Below are positions 7,964 to 19,067 of a stretch of 64,000 nucleotides of DNA, in pieces (the first letter of the stretch is position 1; each line of letters begins with the position of its first letter). The stretch is taken from the NCBI GenBank assembly GCA_900466475.1, contig UBMI01000026.1, positions 62,001 to 126,000 on the forward strand, given 5' to 3'. The notes below the pieces were generated by a model, which saw only the letters and a list, made by a program, of their open reading frames with translations, ran no database searches and was not told the origin of the DNA. Position numbers and translations under genes: made by a program. This DNA is from Hyphomicrobiales bacterium. GTDB taxonomy: Bacteria > Pseudomonadota > Alphaproteobacteria > Rhizobiales > Rhizobiaceae.

Positions 7964-8845
7964 ATGAATGATGATACATCGAAAAGACGGCTCGGCCGTG
8001 GTCTCGCAGCCCTTATAGGCGAAATGGATCAGCCTGTTCCGGCGGAAACGGAAAGACCTGCGGTCAGCGCAGACCGGATGATTCCGATCGAGTTCGTCAC
8101 GCGCAATCCTCGCAATCCTCGCCGTTTTTTCGATGACGCCGAACTTCACGATCTTGCGAGCTCAATCCGTCAGCATGGTATTGTGCAGCCAATCGTCGTC
8201 AGGACGCTCGCGCGGGATCGTTATGAAATTATAGCCGGCGAAAGACGCTGGCGTGCCGCCCAATTGGCAGGCTTGATTGAAATCCCCGTTATCATCCGGG
8301 ATGTGGATGATAAAACGGCGCTGGAAATTGCGATCGTTGAGAACGTTCAGCGATCCGATCTCAATGCTCTCGAAGAGGCGCTAGGCTATGAGCAGCTCAT
8401 TGCCGAGTACGGATATACCCAAAACGATCTCGGTGAGATCATCGGCAAGAGCCGCAGCCATGTCGCCAATTCGTTGCGCCTGTTGAAACTGCCTGATCCT
8501 GTTCGTGACATGCTGGCTGCCGGCAGCCTTTCTGCGGGACATGCGCGTGCGCTGGTGTCGACATCAGATCCCGCCGCGCTTGCACGTACAATCGTTTCCA
8601 AGGGCATGTCAGTACGTGATGCGGAAAAGCTTGCGCAGAACGACATCAAGGCTCAGTCAGAGCCGCAGGTGGCTGTTCAAAAGAACCAGAAGGATTCCGA
8701 TACGCTGGCTCTGGAGCGCACGCTGTCGGATACACTTGGTCTCGACGTATCCATCAACCACAAGGCCGGTGGTGGTCAGATACGAATTTCCTATAAGTCT
8801 CTGGAGCAGCTCGAGGAAGTCTGCCGGCTTCTGGAACGCCGCTGA
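7964..8845 (+). CDS. parB: Chromosome partitioning protein ParB
   Basis: CTP-dependent DNA clamp that loads at parS and spreads. The 293-residue product has the N-terminal ParA-contacting motif KRRLGRGLAALIG (7-19), the CTP-binding GERRWRA (92-98), ENVQRSDLN, a helix-turn-helix region around GEIIGKSRSHVANSLRLLKL, and a C-terminal dimerisation domain. ATG 7964 was preferred to an in-frame TTG two codons earlier. The stop codon abuts that of the convergent holA (TGA|TCA) with no terminator between them. Confidence 0.95.
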   Translation: MNDDTSKRRLGRGLAALIGEMDQPVPAETERPAVSADRMIPIEFVTRNPRNPRRFFDDAELHDLASSIRQHGIVQPIVVRTLARDRYEIIAGERRWRAAQLAGLIEIPVIIRDVDDKTALEIAIVENVQRSDLNALEEALGYEQLIAEYGYTQNDLGEIIGKSRSHVANSLRLLKLPDPVRDMLAAGSLSAGHARALVSTSDPAALARTIVSKGMSVRDAEKLAQNDIKAQSEPQVAVQKNQKDSDTLALERTLSDTLGLDVSINHKAGGGQIRISYKSLEQLEEVCRLLERR

Positions 8846-9889
8846 TCAGGCTTGTGGTCGCCGTGCCGACTGCAGTGTCGTGGAGAGCAATGTCTGCATA
8901 GCGATGCTGTCTTCCAATATTTGACGCTGCCTCGTTTGCAGGATGGCAGCCTGCAGGCGCTTCGTTTCACGGGTGATGGCGTCTGCGCTCCAGCTTTTTA
9001 GTGCCTGTTCGATGATCGGCTTACGTCGGAAATGAAGATGCCTGCCCTGCGTCTGCATGATCTGTGCGGGCGGCACTCTCTTTTCATCCATTTCGGCCCG
9101 CATTGTGTCGAGAAGCTGAAACTGCCGCAGGCAAGCCTGGAGAACCAGGAAGACCGAGGTCTTGGAACTGGTAATCTTCTGCATCGCATGCAGGAAATTG
9201 GTGCTGTTACCGCTCAATATCGCGTCAACTGCATCGTCGACCGAAATGGCGCTGGCGTCGCCAATTATTTCGGTAACGTGATGATCGTCAACCGTTTCCA
9301 TGCCCCTGCAATAAAGCGCCAGTTTGCGAATTTCGTTTCTGGAAGCAATTCTGTCGCCGCCGATCAGCGCAACGAGAGCTTGCCTCGCAGCAGGCGTTAT
9401 GCCCAGCCCCTCGGCAGAAAGTTCATTGTCGATCAAGGCGTTTAGAGCGCGGCCGTCGTCGGCATAACAAGGGATTGCCACAGCTGTGCGAGCGGCTTCG
9501 ACCGTCTTGCGTAACGCCGATCCCTTCTTCAGGTCACCCGCTTCGACGATGATGCTGGCTGCGTCAAGGGAAGCTCCGGACAGAAATGCGACAGCATCGA
9601 CGAGATATTTCTCGTTTGCGGCTCCCCTCACCCATATCAGCTTTTCGCCGCCGAAAAGGCCGATAGACTGGGCTTCATCGACCAGGCGACCGGGCTCTTT
9701 CTGCAGATCGCCGACGTCGAGCTTGGTGACGGAGAACGGATCATTCTGATCTATGCCAGTCTTTCCGGCGATCATACCGGCGCGCTCGGAAACAAGTCCG
9801 CGGTCGGGGCCATAGATCAAATAGATGCGGTACAGGCGTGCAGATTTCTGCAGGAATCCGTCGAATTCATGGGATTTGATTTCCGCCAC
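8846..9889 (-). CDS. holA: DNA polymerase III delta subunit
   Basis: Clamp-loader subunit that opens the beta sliding clamp. The 347-residue product matches family length and carries the N-terminal YLIYGPDRGLV segment of the nucleotide-binding fold (which lacks a working Walker A in this family) and a C-terminal collar domain with LVLQACLRQFQLL. The start is GTG at 9889; a nearby ATG at 9894 is in another frame. It follows lptE by 12 bases in the leuS-lptE-holA operon, the same order as in E. coli. Confidence 0.9.
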   Translation of the reverse strand: MAEIKSHEFDGFLQKSARLYRIYLIYGPDRGLVSERAGMIAGKTGIDQNDPFSVTKLDVGDLQKEPGRLVDEAQSIGLFGGEKLIWVRGAANEKYLVDAVAFLSGASLDAASIIVEAGDLKKGSALRKTVEAARTAVAIPCYADDGRALNALIDNELSAEGLGITPAARQALVALIGGDRIASRNEIRKLALYCRGMETVDDHHVTEIIGDASAISVDDAVDAILSGNSTNFLHAMQKITSSKTSVFLVLQACLRQFQLLDTMRAEMDEKRVPPAQIMQTQGRHLHFRRKPIIEQALKSWSADAITRETKRLQAAILQTRQRQILEDSIAMQTLLSTTLQSARRPQA

Positions 9890-9901
9890 GCCATGACTCC
9901 C

Positions 9902-10412
9902 TTAGCGGCTGAGCGCGGCGGCGAGGTCTGCTCCCACGAATTCAGCGGCCTGGTTGGCGGCGCGATTTTCGGCATCGAGGATCGCGCGCTGCTTGGCGAA
10001 TTCCTGACTCGGGAAGTCCATCAAGGCGGTCGCTTCGCGTCTGCCCGCCTTGATCACCTGATTGTCTTTGGTAGTGCGCAAAGTGTAGCTGACCGAAACA
10101 GTCGCGCGGCCTGCGCGAGACGTATCCGATGACTGAACGAGCAAGGTATCTGCAACGTAGGACGACACCTGCAATTCAACCATGTATTCCGGCTTCTCGA
10201 CTTCACCGGCACCCCGGGAAGCCAGGAAGATCAGACGATTGCGAACTACCTGTCCGACACGCGTGCCCGCTTCGGAAAAGCCGACGGAGCCGAGCTTTTC
10301 GGTAACGCCGGTACTTTCGGAATAGAGCGGCCGAACCTGGCAGGCGGAAAGAAACGCCGTGGAGACAAGGATCGTGACGATGCCGGCGCGGCGCGCAAGC
10401 TTGCGGGCGAAA

Positions 10413-10423
<11 letters not shown>
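9902..10423 (-). CDS. lptE: LPS-assembly lipoprotein LptE
   Basis: Outer-membrane lipoprotein that plugs LptD and helps insert lipopolysaccharide. The 173-residue product has a basic N-terminus, a hydrophobic stretch and the lipobox LSAC (Cys28), then the VRPLYS segment typical of alphaproteobacterial LptE. The start is TTG at 10423 with AGAGGA about nine bases upstream, and it overlaps the end of leuS by 11 bases. Sequence conservation in this family is weak, but the context leuS-lptE-holA is diagnostic. Confidence 0.88.
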
Positions 10424-13043
<2,620 letters not shown>

Positions 13044-13238
13044 AGTATCAGAATTTCCGGAAAATCAGGGGAGGTTGGCCGAGACCTTCACCATGAAACC
13101 AACCAAGCGTCAAGTTTTGCGGGCGCTTCATGCGTTCGATCTTGGTATTGGGGCGATTTCAGAGATATCAGCCTTGGCAATGCCACGGCAGCCCAGTAGT
13201 GGATTGCCGGTGGACAAGCCGGATGTTGGGGCAGAGCG

Positions 13239-13898
13239 ATGGAACTTCAAGAGCGGTTGAACGAAGTACGGTCCAGGATCGATGCGGCTGGGCGGGATGC
13301 AGGCCGTCAGGAACGCGCGGTGCAGTTGGTGGCCGTCTCGAAGACCTTTGAGGCCGATACCATTCGGCTGGCAATCGAAGCTGGCCAGCGCATCTTTGGA
13401 GAAAACCGCGTTCAGGAAAGCCAGGGAAAATGGCCGGGGTTGAAGGCGGAAACGCCAGACATTGAGCTGCATCTCATTGGTCCGCTGCAATCCAACAAGG
13501 CTGCAGAAGCAGTTGCGCTCTTCGACGTGATCGAAACCGTGGACCGCGAGAAGATCGCACGCACCATTGCCGAGGAGATGAAGCGGCAGGGCAAGGCACT
13601 GCGTCTCTATGTTCAGGTCAATACAGGCCTGGAACCGCAGAAGGCCGGCATTGCACCTGACGATACGCCAGCTTTCGTCGACTTCTGCCGCGGTGAACTC
13701 GGCCTTGGCATTGAAGGACTGATGTGCATCCCGCCGGCGGATGAAAATCCCGGCCCGCATTTCGCCCTGCTCGCCAAGCTCGCAGAAAAGTGTGGTGTCA
13801 AGAAACTCTCCATGGGCATGTCTGGTGACTACGAGATTGCCATTGCCTTCGGTGCGACCAGCGTACGGGTCGGCTCGGCAATTTTCGGCGCGCGTTAA
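13239..13898 (+). CDS. YggS-family pyridoxal phosphate homeostasis protein
   Basis: PLP-binding protein (PROSC/YggS family) that buffers free pyridoxal phosphate. The 219-residue product has the PLP lysine in VAVSKTF, then FGENRVQE, HLIGPLQSNK, MGMSGDYEIAI and the closing SVRVGSAIFGAR. It is a single-domain fold-type III protein without the racemase C-terminal domain. It is monocistronic and divergent from leuS. Confidence 0.92.
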   Translation: MELQERLNEVRSRIDAAGRDAGRQERAVQLVAVSKTFEADTIRLAIEAGQRIFGENRVQESQGKWPGLKAETPDIELHLIGPLQSNKAAEAVALFDVIETVDREKIARTIAEEMKRQGKALRLYVQVNTGLEPQKAGIAPDDTPAFVDFCRGELGLGIEGLMCIPPADENPGPHFALLAKLAEKCGVKKLSMGMSGDYEIAIAFGATSVRVGSAIFGAR

Positions 13899-14311
13899 CA
13901 AATAGCGGAAACTGCTTCTTCGAATCAGAGGATTCCTCATGATTCGGACAGGTGTCTTGTGGCCGTTGTTTGGAAAGCGATAATATTTATTAATCCGAAA
14001 AAAGTTTTAAACGGGCGATTTTTCCCGTTAACGTTTGACTGTGGAGATTCGCTGTAATTCTCTAACCTATTTAAATTGCTAGATAATATTTGTCGGTTTC
14101 GAGCCTCTTTCAAAACCCGGTCGGGAGCATTTTAAAGCCCTAACAAGAGCTTAAATTAAATTTTCCGCAACGCTAATTGAGGAATTATTAACTATGTTGG
14201 GCGCAACCATTCGTTAACGGCAATGACCTGGCTCTCGGGTTTTGCATGAAGCGTCGCCGTTACCGGACTCGTCCGGATGACCCCTTTCACTTTGATTGCG
14301 GAAAACGGAAC
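13899..14311 (+). promoter_or_regulatory. AT-rich flagellin upstream region
   Basis: This 413-base gap holds a GANTC-rich dyad (13921-13946), an inverted repeat AACGGG/CCCGTT (14010-14015 and 14024-14029), an AT-rich stretch around 14040-14170, and two tiny reading frames of 7 codons (from 14194) and 8 codons (from 14223). GGAA just before 14312 is the probable ribosome site. I cannot pick out a convincing promoter hexamer pair. Confidence 0.4.
13921..13946. repeat. GANTC-rich dyad symmetry
   Basis: CGAATCA (13921-13927) plus GAGG pairs with CCTC plus TGATTCG (ending 13946) around ATT, with one bulged A. Three GANTC motifs (13922, 13931, 13941) fall within 25 bases. There is no T-run, so it is more likely an operator or methylation-sensitive element than a terminator. 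Confidence 0.5.
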
Positions 14312-15247
14312 ATGACAAGCATCCTCACCAACAACGCTGCCATGGCAGCGCTGCAGACCCTGCGCGGCGTAAATGACAGCCTGAAGGATACCCAGGGCCG
14401 CGTCTCCTCGGGCTATCGTATCGACAAAGCTGCCGACAATGCTGCCTACTGGTCGATCGCGACGACAATGCGTTCGGACAACAAGGCTCTCGGCGCGGTT
14501 TCCGACGCCCTCGGCCTCGGTGCAGCAAAGGTCGACACCGCCTATACGGCCATGGACAACGCCATCGACGTCGTCACGGAAATCAAGGCGAAGATTGTCG
14601 CTGCCACGGAAAAGGGCGTAGACAAAACCAAGATTCAGGAAGAACTCGACCAGCTGCAGGAGCAGCTGGTGAGCATCGCCCAGTCGGCCTCCTTCTCCGG
14701 TGAAAACTGGGTTGCCGGCGCTTCGGGCACGAAGAGCGTCGTCTCCTCCTTCGTCCGTGACGGTTCCAATGCCGTTTCGGTCAAGATGACGGACTACATT
14801 CTCGATGCGGGTACGCTGGGTAATGTCCTGTTCGGCATGAACAGCAACGGCACGATCCAGACGACGAGCGGTATCATCGGCACTGCATTCAACGGGACCT
14901 ATGGCAACACCGTTATCGTCATGCCATCGATTTACGCGCTCGATATCACCAACTTCACGCAAGGCCAGCTCGACGGGGCGCTTTCCGGCGTCGAGCTCGT
15001 GCTCCAAGCCATGACCAATGCAGGTTCGCAGCTTGGCTCGATTTCGACCCGAATTCAGTTGCAGGAAACCTTCGTCAGCGCCCTGACCGACTCGATCGAC
15101 TCGGGTGTCGGCCGCCTCGTGGACGCCGACATGGAAGAAGAGTCCTCCAAGCTCTCGGCGCTGCAAACACAGCAGCAGCTTGCAATCCAGTCTTTGTCGA
15201 TTGCGAATTCTTCGGCACAGAACATTCTCTCGCTCTTCCGCAGTTAA
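14312..15247 (+). CDS. Flagellin
   Basis: Structural subunit of the flagellar filament. The 311-residue product has the conserved N-terminal domain (MTSILTNNAAMAALQTL, then SSGYRIDKAADNAAYWSIA), a variable centre and the conserved C-terminal domain ending in LSIANSSAQNILSLFRS. ATG 14312 starts the classical rhizobial flagellin N-terminus; the frame opens upstream at 14246, but that extension is not flagellin-like. No other flagellar gene is nearby, so this is a solitary copy outside the main flagellar cluster. A strong terminator follows. Confidence 0.95.
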   Translation: MTSILTNNAAMAALQTLRGVNDSLKDTQGRVSSGYRIDKAADNAAYWSIATTMRSDNKALGAVSDALGLGAAKVDTAYTAMDNAIDVVTEIKAKIVAATEKGVDKTKIQEELDQLQEQLVSIAQSASFSGENWVAGASGTKSVVSSFVRDGSNAVSVKMTDYILDAGTLGNVLFGMNSNGTIQTTSGIIGTAFNGTYGNTVIVMPSIYALDITNFTQGQLDGALSGVELVLQAMTNAGSQLGSISTRIQLQETFVSALTDSIDSGVGRLVDADMEEESSKLSALQTQQQLAIQSLSIANSSAQNILSLFRS

Positions 15248-15270
15248 CGCCTGGCAGAAGAACGGTAACA

Positions 15271-15298
15271 AAAAACCCCGCCATCGGCGGGGTTTATT
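15271..15298. terminator. Bidirectional terminator between flagellin and trcR
   Basis: AAACCCCGCC (15273-15282) pairs with GGCGGGGTTT (15286-15295) around ATC. There is an A-run on the left and T-rich bases on the right, so it can serve both convergent genes. Confidence 0.88.
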
Positions 15299-15318
15299 CA
15301 TTTCAGGAGATGCCGATC

Positions 15319-16020
15319 TCAGAACTGATCGTCTTCATCCTCGTCCTTCGGCGTCGAGCGCAGCGAGCTCAGCTTGCGGAATACGGCATCGGCGTCGATT
15401 TCCTTTTCTTCCTCGCGCTCGTAGCTCGGCGTCAGGCGCTCGGTTTCCTGAGCAGACTGCAGCGTTGCACCGAGTTCTGCCGCGGTCGGCAGCGGACGGC
15501 CCTTGGAAGCCTTTTCCACTTCCATGTCGAGATCGATCTGGCTGCAGAGGCCGAGCGTAACCGGGTCCATCGGTGCCAGGTTTGCCGAATTCCAGTGAGT
15601 GCGCTCGCGGATCTGCTCGATCGTCGATTTCGTGGTGCCGACGAGACGCGAAATCTGCGCATCCTTCAGTTCCGGATGATTGCGAACCAGCCAGAGAATG
15701 GCGTTCGGGCGGTCCTGGCGCTTGGAAACCGGTGTATAGCGCGGACCGCGGCGCTTGGATTCCGGCACGCGGACCTTCGGCTCGGAAAGCTTCAGCTTGT
15801 AGTTCGGGTTGCCTTCGGCGCGGGCAATTTCATCGCGGGAAAGCTGGCCGGTGGCGATCGGGTCCAGGCCCTTGATGCCCTGCGCGGCTTCGCCATCGGC
15901 AATCGCCTTGACTTCGAGCGGATGCAGTTTGCAAAACTGAGCGATCTGGTCGAAAGACAGGGCTGTATTGTCGACGAGCCAGATGGCAGTCGCCTTCGGC
16001 ATGAGCAGCTGTTGAGCCAT
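15319..16020 (-). CDS. trcR: DUF1013 cell-cycle regulator, TrcR type
   Basis: Member of the alphaproteobacteria-specific DUF1013 family, usually annotated as the cell-cycle transcriptional regulator TrcR. The 233-residue product starts MAQQLLMPKATAIWL and has a helix-turn-helix-like stretch (AQISRLVGTTKSTIEQIRER) and an acidic C-terminus. The frame opens 29 codons earlier, but ATG 16020 matches the conserved N-terminus. It is divergent from acs across a region with two near-identical palindromes. The exact target genes cannot be read from sequence. Confidence 0.82.
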   Translation of the reverse strand: MAQQLLMPKATAIWLVDNTALSFDQIAQFCKLHPLEVKAIADGEAAQGIKGLDPIATGQLSRDEIARAEGNPNYKLKLSEPKVRVPESKRRGPRYTPVSKRQDRPNAILWLVRNHPELKDAQISRLVGTTKSTIEQIRERTHWNSANLAPMDPVTLGLCSQIDLDMEVEKASKGRPLPTAAELGATLQSAQETERLTPSYEREEEKEIDADAVFRKLSSLRSTPKDEDEDDQF

Positions 16021-16113
16021 GGATATAGTCCTTCTATCGTCCGCGCCGGTCGCGGTCCGTGGATTGTCACCACAATGTCCGGGAAATATGGCGGTATATA
16101 ACCGCACTGTCGC

Positions 16114-16127
16114 AGAATTGCAATTCT
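16114..16127. promoter_or_regulatory. Palindrome 1 in the trcR-acs divergent region
   Basis: AGAATTGCAATTCT is a perfect 14-base palindrome. It resembles a second palindrome 65 bases away and may be a paired operator. Confidence 0.45.
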
Positions 16128-16178
16128 TCAGAAATGAAATGACCTTTGTCTAATTGCCGTCATCAGACTACCTGATAT

Positions 16179-16192
16179 GAATTGCGCAATTC
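16179..16192. promoter_or_regulatory. Palindrome 2 in the trcR-acs divergent region
   Basis: GAATTGCGCAATTC is a perfect 14-base palindrome with the same GAATTGC half-site as the site at 16114-16127. It lies 60 bases before the acs start. Confidence 0.45.
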
Positions 16193-16252
16193 GAGTCCCG
16201 GTCGATGCGCCGAAGCGTAGGCCGTTGCATAGCCTTGTGAGGAGGAGTTCCC

Positions 16253-18208
16253 ATGTCGGAGAAGATCTATCCGGTTTCCAAACCGGTGAAGACCCGTGCG
16301 CTGATCGATCAGGCCAAGTACGAGCAATGGTACGAGGAAAGCATTGAAAACCCCGACAAGTTCTGGGGCAAGCACGGCAAGCGCATCGACTGGTTCAAGC
16401 CCTATACCAAGGTCAAGAACACGTCCTTCACCGGCAAGGTGTCGATCAAGTGGTTCGAGGACGGCCAGACCAATGTTTCCTATAATTGCATCGATCGTCA
16501 CCTGAAGACGAACGGCAACCAGACCGCCATCATCTTCGAAGGCGACAACCCCTATATCGATAAAAAGATCACCTACAACGAGCTCTACGAGCATGTCTGC
16601 CGCATGGCGAACGTGCTGAAGAAGCATGGCGTCAAGAAGGGTGACCGCGTCACCATCTACATGCCGATGATCCCGGAAGCGGCCTATGCGATGCTCGCCT
16701 GCGCCCGCATCGGCGCGGTGCATTCCGTCGTCTTCGGCGGCTTCTCGCCGGAAGCGCTGGCCGGCCGTATCGTCGACTGCGAATCCACCTTCGTCATCAC
16801 CTGCGACGAGGGCATTCGCGGCGGCAAGCCGGTTCCGCTGAAAGACAATACGGATACGGCCATCCACATCGCCGCCCGTCAGTATGTGGCGGTCAACAAG
16901 GTGCTCGTCGTGCGCCGTACCGGCGGCAAGACAGGCTGGGCGCCGGGGCGCGACCTCTGGTACCATCAGGAAATCGCCACGGTGAAGGCTGAGTGCCCGC
17001 CGGTGAAGATGAAGGCGGAAGATCCACTTTTTATCCTCTACACTTCGGGTTCCACAGGCAAACCGAAGGGTGTCCTGCACACGACAGGGGGGTACCTCGT
17101 CTATGCGGCGATGACGCATGAATATGTCTTCGATTACCACCCCGGCGACGTCTACTGGTGCACGGCCGATGTCGGCTGGGTTACCGGTCATTCCTATATC
17201 GTCTACGGGCCGCTCGCGAACTGTGCGACGACATTGATGTTCGAAGGCGTGCCGAATTTCCCGGACCAGGGCCGTTTTTGGGAAATCATCGATAAGCACA
17301 AGGTCAATATCTTCTACACGGCGCCGACAGCGATTCGCTCGCTCATGGGCGCCGGCGACGATTTCGTGACTCGCTCTTCGCGCGAGAGCCTACGCCTGCT
17401 CGGCACGGTCGGTGAGCCGATCAATCCGGAAGCTTGGGAATGGTATTACAATGTCGTCGGCGACAAGCGCTGCCCGGTGATCGATACCTGGTGGCAGACG
17501 GAAACCGGCGGTCACATGATCACGCCGCTGCCGGGTGCGACCGACCTCAAGCCTGGTTCGGCCACGAAGCCATTCTTCGGCGTCAAGCCGCAGCTCGTCG
17601 ACAATGAGGGCAAGGTGCTGGATGGTGCCGCCGACGGCAATCTCTGCATCACCGACAGCTGGCCGGGCCAGATGCGTTCGGTCTATGGCGACCATGAGCG
17701 CTTTATCCAGACCTACTTCTCTACCTACAAGGGCAAGTATTTTACCGGTGACGGCTGCCGCCGCGATGAGGACGGTTATTACTGGATCACCGGCCGCGTC
17801 GATGACGTTCTGAACGTTTCCGGTCATCGTCTCGGCACTGCGGAAGTCGAATCTGCTCTCGTCTCGCACAATCTTGTTTCGGAAGCTGCCGTCGTAGGTT
17901 ATCCGCATCCGATCAAGGGCCAGGGCATTTACTGCTACGTCACGCTGATGGCGGGCAATGAGGGCACAGACGAACTGCGCCAGCAGCTTGTCAAACATGT
18001 GCGCGCCGAAATCGGCCCGATTGCCGCACCCGACAAAATCCAGTTCGCGCCCGGCCTTCCGAAGACGCGTTCGGGCAAGATCATGCGCCGTATCCTGCGC
18101 AAGATTGCCGAGGACGATTTCGGTTCGCTCGGCGATACTTCGACGCTCGCAGATCCGGCTGTCGTTGACGATCTGATCGCCAACCGGCAAAACAAGGCTA
18201 CGGCTTGA
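16253..18208 (+). CDS. acs: Acetyl-coenzyme A synthetase
   Basis: AMP-forming enzyme that makes acetyl-CoA from acetate, ATP and CoA. The 651-residue product has the phosphate-binding loop YTSGSTGKPKG (about 263-273), TWWQTETGG, the hinge region GRVDDVLNVSGHRLGTAEVE, and the C-terminal PKTRSGKIMRR, whose lysine (near 609) is the usual acetylation switch. A strong GAGGAGGAG ribosome site precedes ATG 16253. It is monocistronic, with a terminator after the stop. Confidence 0.97.
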   Translation: MSEKIYPVSKPVKTRALIDQAKYEQWYEESIENPDKFWGKHGKRIDWFKPYTKVKNTSFTGKVSIKWFEDGQTNVSYNCIDRHLKTNGNQTAIIFEGDNPYIDKKITYNELYEHVCRMANVLKKHGVKKGDRVTIYMPMIPEAAYAMLACARIGAVHSVVFGGFSPEALAGRIVDCESTFVITCDEGIRGGKPVPLKDNTDTAIHIAARQYVAVNKVLVVRRTGGKTGWAPGRDLWYHQEIATVKAECPPVKMKAEDPLFILYTSGSTGKPKGVLHTTGGYLVYAAMTHEYVFDYHPGDVYWCTADVGWVTGHSYIVYGPLANCATTLMFEGVPNFPDQGRFWEIIDKHKVNIFYTAPTAIRSLMGAGDDFVTRSSRESLRLLGTVGEPINPEAWEWYYNVVGDKRCPVIDTWWQTETGGHMITPLPGATDLKPGSATKPFFGVKPQLVDNEGKVLDGAADGNLCITDSWPGQMRSVYGDHERFIQTYFSTYKGKYFTGDGCRRDEDGYYWITGRVDDVLNVSGHRLGTAEVESALVSHNLVSEAAVVGYPHPIKGQGIYCYVTLMAGNEGTDELRQQLVKHVRAEIGPIAAPDKIQFAPGLPKTRSGKIMRRILRKIAEDDFGSLGDTSTLADPAVVDDLIANRQNKATA

Positions 18209-18213
18209 GACTA

Positions 18214-18245
18214 AGGGCCGCTCCGCTATCGGGAGCGGCCCTATT
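18214..18245 (+). terminator. Terminator after acs
   Basis: AGGGCCGCTCC (18214-18224) pairs with GGGAGCGGCCCT (18231-18242), followed by ATT. The right arm overlaps the stop codon of the convergent nuclease gene. Confidence 0.8.
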
Positions 18246-18684
18246 CGTCCGCACAAACAACCTGTGGCTTGCGGCCGCCGTCATAGGCGCGGACCAGTCC
18301 TTCCGAAAGAAGATCCTGTGCGGGATTGCGCCCGTCCGCGAAGGTGACGTTGGCGAGAATTCGTCCGAAATATTTGTCACCGGCTATCTCTCTCAACTGG
18401 ATAGTGGCGGCGCCTGATATCATTTGTTCAAGTGCTACTCGTGCCTCGAGAGCGGCTTTCCGGACTTCAGCGCATTTCGAATGGATTTCGGGTGCATCTA
18501 TACCGCGAATGCGGACATAGACTTCCATGGTTTGCTGCGGCCAGGGTGTTGCCGCAACCAGCAGCGTATCGCCGTCAATGATCCGGATAATCTTCGCCGA
18601 TACGGGACCTTCAATCTCGTCCCGTCCCGCAAAAGCCGGCACAGACGAAAGAACTAGCAGGACAATTGAAAACAGCTTGAGCAT
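18241..18684 (-). CDS. Exported thermonuclease-like (SNase) protein
   Basis: Staphylococcal-nuclease-fold protein. The 147-residue product has a cleavable signal peptide (MLKLFSIVLLVLSSVPAFA) and the SNase pattern: IIDGDTLLV, VRIRGIDAPE, KYFGRILA and LLSEGLVRAYDGG, with conserved acidic and arginine residues in place. It is probably periplasmic or secreted. Many rhizobial members are uncharacterised, so nuclease activity is inferred from the fold. Its stop codon overlaps the acs terminator. Confidence 0.85.
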   Translation of the reverse strand: MLKLFSIVLLVLSSVPAFAGRDEIEGPVSAKIIRIIDGDTLLVAATPWPQQTMEVYVRIRGIDAPEIHSKCAEVRKAALEARVALEQMISGAATIQLREIAGDKYFGRILANVTFADGRNPAQDLLSEGLVRAYDGGRKPQVVCADE

Positions 18685-18732
18685 AACAGGAATAAATTCC
18701 GATCATGCCGGAAAGTCAATGGGAATATTTAC

Positions 18733-18957
18733 CTAGAAATCGATCGCGCGGCCATTAATTTCATAATCGCCAAAGCGGGAGGGCTCAGCTCCGCCGCGTC
18801 CGCCGATCTCCGGCGGCAGTTCGGCAGGCTTGGTGTTCTTCCGGCGTTCCTCAGCTTCGGCCAGCGCCCGTTTGGCAGCTGGAGAGAGCATCTTGCGCGG
18901 CGGCTCCGAACCTTCAGGCACCGGAATTTCCACATTGTCGTTATCGGCCGTCTGCAT
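18733..18957 (-). CDS. DUF1674 small protein (SDHAF4-like)
   Basis: A 74-residue protein whose C-terminus EIGGRGGAEPSRFGDYEING, followed by a final DF, is the hallmark of DUF1674, the family of the mitochondrial succinate dehydrogenase assembly factor 4. In mitochondria that factor binds flavinylated SdhA. The N-terminal half is polar and rich in Lys and Glu. No sdh gene is close by. It is divergent from htpX. Family assignment is firm; a role in Sdh assembly here is inference. Confidence 0.82.
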   Translation of the reverse strand: MQTADNDNVEIPVPEGSEPPRKMLSPAAKRALAEAEERRKNTKPAELPPEIGGRGGAEPSRFGDYEINGRAIDF

Positions 18958-19067
18958 GCTGCACTCCCGCCTGAGAATATTGAAAATGGCTGGCGAATAA
19001 CCAAATCATAGTGCGTCGGCGCCGGGATTTAAAGCATTACGCCGCAATCTGGAGATGGAGACCTCTG

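Noticed and set aside
13075..13260. 61-codon plus-strand frame before yggS
   Set aside because: Overlaps the yggS start, with no ribosome site or family likeness.
14192..15301. 369-codon frame antisense to flagellin
   Set aside because: Shadow of the flagellin codons; runs through the terminator.
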